The translations under genes were made by a program, and so were the position numbers. Positions 24,100-33,000 of a stretch of 64,000 nt of DNA are shown here, piece after piece. This DNA is from Larimichthys crocea. Its lineage: Eukaryota; Chordata; Actinopteri; Sciaenidae. The notes beneath the pieces were generated by a model that ran no database searches, had not been told where the DNA came from, and saw only the letters and a program-made list of their open reading frames with translations. Position 1 is the stretch's first letter. Every line of letters begins with the position of its first letter. Location of the stretch: positions 2,950,695 through 3,014,694 of the forward strand of contig NC_040029.1 in assembly GCF_000972845.2 (NCBI RefSeq). Reading direction: 5' to 3'.

Positions 24100-27000
24100 C
24101 TCTCTGTTGTACCTCCAGCTCGATATTATTATGTGTTCTGCTGTTTCCCTCTCCACAGGCACTGCATTGGGCAGCCTGTCTGGTTCTTACCTGAGCTCCT
24201 GGTGGGCGGAGTCTTCATTAGTGCAATTGGTTGCACCTGGTCATGGGAGTATTTAAGATCACCTGTTTCCCTTGTTCCTGCTTTCACTCCATGGTTAGCT
24301 CCCCTCCATGCAACACAGGTTTGGATTTGTTTGCTTTGGTTTAGTTGTGCTTAGTTTAAGTTTATACCATATTACATGTAGTACACATTTTAAGTTTTGG
24401 TGAGTAAGTTTGAAGGCAAGTGTTTTATGTGGGTAGGCAGAGGATTCATAACATTTGTGTGGCTTTGTGCCAACATTTTGGAGGGAAGTTTTCCCTCCAA
24501 AATGTTGCAACAAACGTCGGAGGGAAAACTGTTTTTGGTGAACTTGTACCCTTTTTTTAAAAAAGTTGTTTCAAATTCATTATTTGGTCTTGTTGTCTGA
24601 GCCTTAGTGAAGTAATTGTTCTGTGCTGCATGAAGACTTGTTAGGCAGTCAGAAAGGACAATCAGTTTATCTGCCTGGTTGATAGGCCAGGAAGCCTGAC
24701 TGATCTTGGTTTAGGTAAGGCATTTTTGTGGGAATACAGATTAAGTTTAAGCGGTCAGAAATAAGTTATTCATAAAAGCACCTATCAGTTAAGACTTTAG
24801 CTCACCTGTATGCATTTAAGCTCACCTGTCTCCTTTTTATTTTGATTCTTATCTTTCTGTCTCCATGCACCACATGTGTTTGGTCGGGTTGTGCTTATCT
24901 TTACTTTATAAAACAAGCTTGTCTTTCAGGTTTTGATGCGTTTGAAGGCATCGCACCTTGTACAGTTGCGTAAGCAGGCAGAGTATTTGACTTAGGAGTT
25001 GGTAGGCCCTGCAGGCCTTGACGTGTGTGTGTTCAGGCGTTTTTGGAGGGAAGACTGTTTTGCTTTAAAGTTTCATTTAATTGTTTGGCCACCAGTGAAA
25101 TAAGTGTTCTGTGCTGCATGAAGACGACAGATACATTTGTTAGGTCTTGGTTAGGCAAGTCCTTTATTTCATATCAGTATTTGTCTAGTCTTGTATTTGT
25201 TTGAGCATATTGTTTTGCAGTATCATGCTGTAGTGATAAGTGTTGGTCTGTGGGCAATTATTAAAATAACTGTTGAATGACAGTTGAATTAATTTGGCTC
25301 ACCTGTGTCCATTTCTTGGACTCCATGGCTGGCTCCCCTCCATGGACCACATGGTTTGTCTGGTTTGGTTGTGCTTCATTTTACACCATACAAGTGTTAC
25401 AAGTTGGTGCTTGTCTGTTAGGTTTTGGTGAGTAATTTCAAAGGCATGGCACTTTGAACAGTTTCTCATGTGTGCATTTTTGACACTTGTGTTTTATGTC
25501 TGGTTGTGTAGGCCTTGATTGGTCCTTCTAAGCATTTTGGTATGAATACACAAAGATTTACAGTTTTATATGCATTTCTTTGTTATATCAGAGCATCTTG
25601 CAGTGTCATGCTTTTGTGTAGGTAAATGTTCTGTGCACAATTCTTTGAACATGGCTGACTACAGAGGATTATGTTGTAGGGGTAGGTGGTTCCTGGTTAA
25701 TCATTTGGTTGGTCTACTGGAGTACACTTATTTATTTGGTCTTTGTTGGGCCCATTATTGAAGTAAGTTCTGTGTGCAATCACTCTGGAACAGCTGCAGG
25801 AAAACTAGGGATTAGTTTGTTAGGTTTTGGTTAGACAGTCAGTGGTGAGTCCATCCAGCATTAATTTGGCTCACCTGTCTCCTTCCATCTGACTCACGGC
25901 TGGCTCCCCTCATGCACCATGTTTTTGGTTTGGCACTTTAGTGTTACAAATCTGGGGCTTGTCAATTTCAGGTTTCGGTGTATGTAATGGAGGCCTAGCA
26001 AACCCAGTTTTCCATGTAGGTCATTTGACCGTTTGGCTGGTTGGTAGTTTGTAAAGCTTGTGATAGTCAGAAATAACTCCACATCATTTGGTTGTACTTT
26101 TTGCTTTATTTCACATATGAGCTTTTGATGAACGCCATAACACTTTAAACTGTTATGTGGGTATGCAGAGTTTAACGTTTTTGTTTTATGTGCCTGGTCG
26201 GTAGGCCTTGATAGTGTTTTGGTGTGTTTCATATCCAGTATTAGTCTTGGAGATGCTTCAGCCTGTTTTGCAGAATCATGCTCTACTGTAGGTAAGTGTT
26301 CTGTGCACAATTATTTTTGGAGTGGTCCCTGGTAGGCATAGCGATGCAACACTGGGGTTCTGTAGATTACATTTTGTTGCTGCTGTTAACTTGGTTATAG
26401 CTGATACTCTGGAGCATGTTGACAGATAGTGACTGCTTTTCTGAACTATCAGGAGTTGGTGCACAAGTGCCGACCATGGAGCTGCATGCAGACTTGGGAC
26501 AAATTTTAAGGTTTGGTTTAGCAGTCTGAAGTAGGCCTTTTTAATGTCACTTACCTCCAGGTTGTTTTTGTGGGTCTAAATAGATTTGGAGCATTTTCTG
26601 GGTGACATTGACTTTGAAACCCATGAGGGTTTTTTTTTTTTCTTTTTTATAAATGTACCAAAGAGCAGATAATTGCAGAGCAGCATATGCTTGAAATGAC
26701 TGGGTAGAGAGTGAAGGACACTGAGGTTAACCTTTTGGGAAAGTTTTGACATTTGAGCAACACAGACTTGACTTTTGATGCTGGTTTTCTGCTCTAGATG
26801 TTTGCTTCACTGTGACATAGTAGTTAGAGGTACTGTGGTTTTTATTAGCAATTGAGCATAAGGCTGAGAATGCAACACTGAAGAGTGTCCTCGTGCATGG
26901 TGTACTCTTGGTCAGTGTCATTCCAGTGGAGACTTTCTGCCAGTGATGTCTTACTGTGTCCTGTAAAGTCTTTTTGGTCTAGAAATAGTCTGGCAAGTGT

Positions 27001-27450
27001 GAAACCTGTGCAGATTGTGGGTGCTACACGAATTGTTTCTGGGCTGTCTAGCCTGACTGTAGTTGGACATGAACATGTCATGGTAGCATTGAGTTGTTTC
27101 CCTGGTTAGACTGTCCCAGTTACAATATTGTGACACTGGGGGCAGAAAACTTTCAAGCATCAGTGTTTAATGGTAACTTTGTTCTGTTCTGGCAATGTGG
27201 TTGAACAACTGGGAAGTCCCCCAGGTGTAGTGACTGACTTGGACACCATGCTACTGCAGTCATTAAAACATGTATGCTGGGTAGACGAAGGCAGTGTCCT
27301 AATGGCAGATTAAAGAGTTTTCATTACTCTGATCATACAGAAGCTGTCATTGTGTTTCAGGTCATCTCTCAAACTGCTTCCATGGTACCATACTGCAGCA
27401 TGAAGAGGAGATATGGTGTGCTAAATTATTATTATTCAGGTGGATGAACT
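24100..27450. repeat. degenerate GT-rich tandem repeat, about four units
   Basis: Phrases recur at roughly 500-base spacing: 'ggctcacctgt' (24798, 25298, 25867), 'ctccatgg..(g/a)gctcccctcc' (24288, 25321, 25890), 'aggttttggtgagtaa' or variants (24394, 24930, 25420, 25970), and 'gttctgtgctgcatgaag' or 'gttctgtgcacaatt' (24620, 25100, 25628, 26298). The + strand is strongly rich in G and T and poor in C. No protein is encoded. It may be a transcribed non-coding repeat or an old element; I do not recognise it. Confidence 0.5.
24471..24507. other. 17-bp perfect hairpin with 3-base loop
   Basis: CAACATTTTGGAGGGAA (24471-24487) and its exact complement (24491-24507) flank GTT. The second arm may have arisen by templated copying of the first. 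Confidence 0.8.
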
Positions 27451-27706
27451 GGGCATTGGGTAAATAAACAGAAGTGTATACATTACATCATTAGTTTATC
27501 AAACTAATGACTTAACTCAATTCAGATTTATTAGAAGGCAGTTTCTGAATTTACAAGATGACTCCAGCAGGCTCTCCATGCTTGACCCAAAGCCCCCCAA
27601 CACTGGCCCTCCAGTAAGCTGCAGCAGAAGCCCTCTGCCCCCAAGCCTTCACACCAGTATTCTGTTGGAGGACCGGATGACTGTTGGCATGGTGCTGTCA
27701 CCACAC

Positions 27707-27924
27707 TGTATGTATGTATGTATGTATGTATGTATGTATGTATGTATGTATGTATGTATGTATGTATGTATGTATGTATGTATGTATGTATGTATGTATG
27801 TATGTATGTATGTATGTATGTATGTATGTATGTATGTATGTATGTATGTATGTATGTATGTATGTATGTATGTATGTATGTATGTATGTATGTATGTATG
27901 TATGTATGTATGTATGTATGTATG
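27707..27924. repeat. (TATG)n microsatellite, about 54 units
   Basis: 218 bases of uninterrupted TGTA/TATG repeat just beyond the polyadenylation signal of ccnt2. Its inverted counterpart in the duplicated arm coincides with the assembly gap at 33147. Confidence 0.98.
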
Positions 27925-27957
27925 GTAAATAAATGAATAAAAACTCACTTGTACACC

Positions 27958-27963
27958 TTTATT
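27958..27963 (-). terminator. ccnt2 polyadenylation signal (AATAAA on - strand)
   Basis: The + strand reads tttatt here, so the - strand carries AATAAA, 973 bases past the ccnt2 stop and just before the (TATG)n array. It is the best-placed signal for the main 3' end. Confidence 0.55.
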
Positions 27964-28935
27964 TGGGCTCCAATACACAAATCAAGGATATGTTCATCAA
28001 TACAGTCTGCTTTAGATCTCATTATACACTGAATCGAGGAAGGTTTGGACTGACGCAATAAACCAACAGATTGAAATCTGAACTACAGTCCTATATACAC
28101 AATCTTATTTTAGAGATCTGTATTTTCTGATAGTTAATAACATTTATCATAGCGATTGACAAAGTACAATCACAAGGCCTTTTTGCAATTTTTAGCCGAT
28201 ATATCTTAAATGCACTTTCACAGCAGATGTAACGTAAACTTCATTTGTAGCTCTATAATGAGTCTGCACATTAAGTTCAGGTGCGGCCTTGGAGGTCCCA
28301 ATAGACAGCGAATGGAATCGGCCTCACGTTTGTTTTTTGTTTTTCTGGAACTATCGATGCACTTTTTTTTTTTTAAATATAAGCAGACCATGTTTTCCTA
28401 AGACAGACGTTTAGAGTTCTGCCCTCTTCGTCAGCAAATGGACGAGGTGATACATCTCCACAGACACAGGTAATAAACCCAAACAGAGGAAGATTCGTTC
28501 TTATATCAAAAAAGTTCAAGACCTGAGATTTTTAGTGGAACAAAATGTCTTAACATACAAAAAAAAAAAAATTACTTTCTGTAAACTGTCACAATGGCTG
28601 CGAACACTAGCTATGTCTTCCCTTTTGTGACTGAAAACATGCACGTTAAAATCATGTCAGCTCGCATTAAAAGAACGTTTAAAAAAAAAAACATTTTTCC
28701 AGCCGCATTCTTAAAAACATCTCATGGTTTGTTTTTTTTGTTGCAAGCTAGTAGTACACAGCTCTATGCATATAATTTTACATTTTTGACAGCTTTACGA
28801 GAATCAATTATCAGTGTGTAGACACGACTGAAGGCGATGCGAGTTCCAATAACTTAAGACAAATAAATTCATTTTTTAAAATTCTATTAAACGTGGTAAT
28901 ACCTTATTCTAGACAACACCGGGGACTCCTCGAGG
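27964..28935 (-). other. ccnt2 3' untranslated region
   Basis: About 970 AT-rich bases between the stop codon and the AATAAA. They contain homopolymer runs (28367-28376, 28560-28571) and no coding signal. The region is present a second time, inverted, at 32152-33109. Confidence 0.6.
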
Positions 28936-30012
28936 TTACAAGTTCATTCCTTGGGCACTTAGTAAAGAGTCCAGCATGTCAAAAGTGTCTTTGTAGTCAG
29001 TGTGTTGGCCGTTGGCGGTCAGCAGGCCGTTGGTTCCGTCGTGGCCGTGGTGCTCCATCATCCTCTGGCCGCTCTCTGACGAGTAGTGGGACGAGCTGAG
29101 GCCTCCTTTGGAGCTCCTGCTCTTGGACGAGTGGTGGTGGTGGTTGTTGTGGTTGCCGGCGTCCGAGTGAGGCCTCTTGCGGGAAGAGCCGGATGAGCTC
29201 ACGTCGTTGCAGTGGCCGCTGGCGGCTCGTAGAGATAAGGAGGCGTTGTCTATCGTCCCTCTGCCGCTGCCGCTTAGGGAATAAGCGTGCGAGTGGCCGT
29301 GCCTCGAGTGGCGGTGGCTGCTGTGTTCTTTGTGCTTGTCTTTCCCAGGCAGAGTCCCGCCCTGCTCTGAGCCGCCGTGACGCTCTGATGAAACCTTGAT
29401 CCTCATCTTGAGCTCCTCGCTGGTGGCAGAGCCGTTCTCGGAGAAAGAAGCAGGCAGCCGAGACTTTTTGGAGCTGGACTTCTCTCTCCTGCCGTCGCTC
29501 GACTGGCCTGCCTGCTGCGGCTGCGAGCGTTTCTTATGGTGGTGTGAGGAGAGGGGTGGAGGAGGCGCGTACATGTCTGTGCCCGTCTCCTCTTTTACAC
29601 CGTTCTGCAAGGCCAGCTCCGCCGCGTGTTTCTCTCTGTACTTTTCAAGAGTCAAGACTTTCTGTGGCCGCGAAAAGGCGGCGGCGGCGGCGGCGGCGTT
29701 CGCGGCGAGCTGCTGGTGTTTGCTACTCGACCCGCCTGAGGCTTTGTGTTCGTGTTTCACCAGCGTGAAGTCTGAAGGGTGGGGCTCGGAGAACTGCTCG
29801 TAGCCACAGGACTTGGACTGGTCGCTCAGCGGCTGGTAGGAACCGAAGGGGACTGCGATGGAGTTGAGAGAGGGCATGTCGTTGGAGTCTGATCCGGAGG
29901 TGGAAGGGAAGAAGGAGTTGGTGACACCGGGAAGGCCGTCTAAGGACGTCCCTTGGAAGGCACTATCCACTGTTGGACCCTCTGTCTTTGGCTTCTTAGC
30001 TGCTTGAATGGC
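28936..30012 (-). CDS. ccnt2: ccnt2 exon 9, C-terminal region (intact copy)
   Basis: 1077 bases including the stop at 28938-28936. AIQAAKKPK follows the cyclin boxes; then serine- and proline-rich sequence, an alanine run near residues 455-463 of the coding order, [34 protein letters not shown], histidine-rich [16 protein letters not shown] and NHHHHSSKS, ending [17 protein letters not shown]. Histidine-rich tracts in T cyclins are linked to binding the polymerase tail and to condensate formation (family knowledge). Confidence 0.95.
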   Translation of the reverse strand, partial: AIQAAKKPKTEGPTVDSAFQGTSLDGLPGVTNSFFPSTSGSDSNDMPSLNSIAVPFGSYQPLSDQSKSCGYEQFSEPHPSDFTLVKHEHKASGGSSSKHQQLAANAAAAAAAFSRPQKVLTLEKYREKHAAELALQNGVKEETGTDMYAPPPPLSSHHHKKRSQPQQAGQSSDGRREKSSSKKSRLPASFSENGSATSEELKMRIKVSSERHGGSEQGGTLPGKDKHKEHSSHRHSRHGHSHAYSLSGSGRGTIDNASLSLRAASGHCNDVSSSGSSRKRPHSDAGNHNNHHHHSSKSRSSKGGLSSSHYSSESGQRMMEHHGHDGTNGLLTANGQHTDYKDTFDMLDSLLSAQGMNL

Positions 30013-33000
30013 CTTAAAAAAAACAACAAAGGAAAGCAACATGAGACAGTGTCCTCTAACAGTCACACCATGCGTCGTCATGTATTCATTACTCACCCTC
30101 CAGTTTCGTATCCTCTTCAGCCTGCTGGGCGTTTTCTCCAGGATCTGAAGGAACTCGTGTGTGAGCTCTGAAAAACAGCGAACAGCAATGTTAGTGATCA
30201 CCTCTTCATACTGAGGACTCCTTTCTGCTTTCATATTTTGTTGTATGGTTGCTATTTGTATGTTTTCCATATGTGAAACTGTCAGAGAGTTGCTATTTGT
30301 ATGTTTTCCATATGTGAAACTGTCAGAGATGTAATAATTCTGTTTATTATAGAGAGTAGCACGTATGTTCTACGTCCTGATTAACTAAGGGAGTACTGTA
30401 CAAAATGCGTGTAAAAAGGTGTATAAAAGTGTGTGGTTAGGGGTTTTACGGACTTAAAACATGTATAATTGTAAAACTTACTTCGCGGATTCCGTTTACG
30501 CCCACTGCGTCTGTCATGAAACAGGCAACCTGCCCTAGCAACGTCTGGGTGGGCAGGGAGTGTGCTGCGTGCTGTGAGAGCACCAGGAGTGAGTGACACA
30601 GGCAAAACTCCGGAGAATTAAATGCAGACGGCTTAAAACATTTACGTGACAAGTACTCGATGGTCGCGATATAGTCTTTTCGTACATCTCACGTAGAACA
30701 AGCCGCGATATATCGAGTATATTCTATATATTGCCCACCCCTACTTTTACATATACGAGATGGCCAGAATATTAAAAAACTGCTCTCTATAAAAAACAGA
30801 ATTATTAGATCTCTGACAGTTTCACATATGGAAAACATACAAATAGCAACCATACAACAAAATATGAAAGCAGAAAGGAGTCCTCAGTATGAAGAGGTGA
30901 TCACTAACATGGCTGTTCACTGTTTTTCAGAGCTCACACACGAGTTCCTTCAGATCCTGGAGAAGACGCCCAGCAGGCTGAAGAGGATACGAAACTGGAG
31001 GGTGAGTAATGAATACATGACGACGCATGGTGTGACTGTTAGAGGACACTGTCTCATGTTGCTTTCCTTTGTTGTTTTTTAAGGCCATTCAAGCAGCTAA
31101 GAAGCCAAAGACAGAGGGTCCAACAGTGGATAGTGCCTCAAGGGACGTCCTTAGACGCCTTCCCGGTGTCACCAACTCCTTCTCCCTTCCACCTCCCGCC
31201 GGATCAGACTCCAACGACATGCCCTCTCTCAACTCCACGCAGTCCCCTTCGGTTCCTACCAGCCGCTGAGCGACCAGTCCAAGTCCTGTGGTACGAGCAG
31301 TTCCCGAGCCCCACCCTTCAGACTTCACGCTGGTGAAACACGAACACAAAGCCTCAGGCGGGTCGAGTAGCAAACACCAGCAGCTCGCCGCGAACGCCGC
31401 CGCCGCCGCCGCCTTTTCGCGGCCACAGAAATTCTTGACTCTTGAAAAGTACAGAGAGAAACACGCGGCGGAGCTGGCCTTGCAGAACGGTGTAAAAGAG
31501 GAGACGGGCACAGACATTGTACGCGCCTCCTCCACCCCTCTCCTCACACCACCATAAGAAACGCTCGCAGCCGCAGCAGGCAGGCCAGTCGAGCGACGGC
31601 AGGAGAGAGAAGTCCAGCTCCAAAAAGTCTCGGCTGCCTGCTTCTTTCTCCGAGAACGGCTCTGCCACCAGCGAGGAGCTCAAGATGAGGATCAAGGTTT
31701 CATCAGAGCGTCACGGCGGCTCAGAGCAGGGCGGGACTCGCCTGGGAAAGACAAGCACAAAGAACACAGCAGCCACCGCCACTCGAGGCACGGCCACTCG
31801 CACGCTATTCCCTAAGCGGCAGCGGCAGAGGGACGATAGACAACGCCTCCTTACTCTACGAGCCGCCAGCGGCCACTGCAACGACGTGAGCTAATCCGGC
31901 TCTTCCCGCAAGAGGCCTCACTCGGACGCCGGCAACCACAACAACCACCACCACCACTCGTCCAAGAGCAGGAGCTCCAAAGGAGGCCCTCAGCTCGTCC
32001 CACTACTCGTCAGAGAGCGGCCAGAGGATGATGGGACACCACGGCCACGACGGAACCAACGGCCTGCTGACCGCCAACGGCCAACACACTGACTACAAAG
32101 ACACTTTTGACAGCTGGACTCTTTACTAAGTGCCAAGGAATGAACTTGTAACCTCGAGGAGTCCCCGGTGTTGTCTAAGATAAGGTATTACCACGTTTAA
32201 TAGAATTTTAAAAAATGAATTTATTTGTCTTAAGTTTTTGGAACTGCATCGCCTTCAGTCGTGTCTACACACTGATAATTGATTCTCGTAAAGCTGTCAA
32301 AAATGTAAAATTATATGCATAGAGCTGTGTACTACTAGCTTGCAACAAAAAAAACAAACCATGAGATGTTTTAAGAATGCGGCTGGAAAAATGTTTTTTT
32401 TTTTAACGTTCTTTAATGCGAGCTCATGATTTTAACGTGCATGTTTTCAGTCACAAAGGGAAGACATAGCTAGTGTTCGCAGCCATTGTGACAGTTTACA
32501 GAAAGTAATTTTTTTTTTTTTTTTTTGTATGTAAGACTTTTGTTCCACTAAAAATCTCAGGTCTTGAACTTTTTTGATATAAGAACGAATCTTCCTCTGT
32601 TTGGGTTTATTACCTGTGTCTGTGGAGATGTATCCACTCGTCCATTTGCTGACGAAGAGGGCAGAACTCTAAACGTCTGTCTAGGAAAACATGGTCTGCT
32701 TATATTTAAAAAAAAAAAAGGGCACGATAGTTCCGAAAAACAAAAACAAACGTGAGGCCGATTCCATTGCTGTCTATTGGGACCTCCAAGGCCGCACCTG
32801 AACTTAATGTGCAGACTCATTATAGAGCTACAAATGAAGTTTACGTTACACTGCTGTGAAAGTGATTTAAGATATATCGGCTAAAAATTGCAAAAAGGCT
32901 TGTGATTGTACTTTGTCATCGTATGATAAATGTTATTAACTATCAGAAAATACAGATCTCTAAAATAAGATTGTGTAATTAGGACTGTAGTTCAGATTTC

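Larger units (their letters stand above)
9154..24100. other. gene-free interval between zranb3 and ccnt2
   Basis: No exon of a known gene could be recognised on either strand. Open frames here are short and lack family resemblance. Contents: zranb3 3' UTR at the start; non-repetitive stretches that look like conserved non-coding DNA at 11640-13050 and 21340-21730; a LINE remnant near 18026-18076; MITE copies at 19578-19912 and 20040-20200; GT-rich simple sequence at 10536-10690 and 20538-20810; homopolymers at 15288-15306 and 15358-15377. Confidence 0.6.

Noticed and set aside
27718..27936. Open frames made of repeated MYVC or THIHTY units
   Set aside because: Translations of the (TATG)n microsatellite, not proteins.
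29396..29803. 135-codon + strand frame
   Set aside because: Antisense shadow of ccnt2 exon 9; no family resemblance.
28936..30270. A 444-codon single open frame on the - strand as a one-exon gene
   Set aside because: It runs through intron 7 sequence, exon 8, the stop-free intron 8 and exon 9 of ccnt2. Splice signals and family alignment give the proper borders.
30828..32151. A second cyclin T gene on the + strand
   Set aside because: It is a reversed copy of exons 8-9 only, with many frameshifts, lacking the cyclin box exons, and next to an assembly gap.
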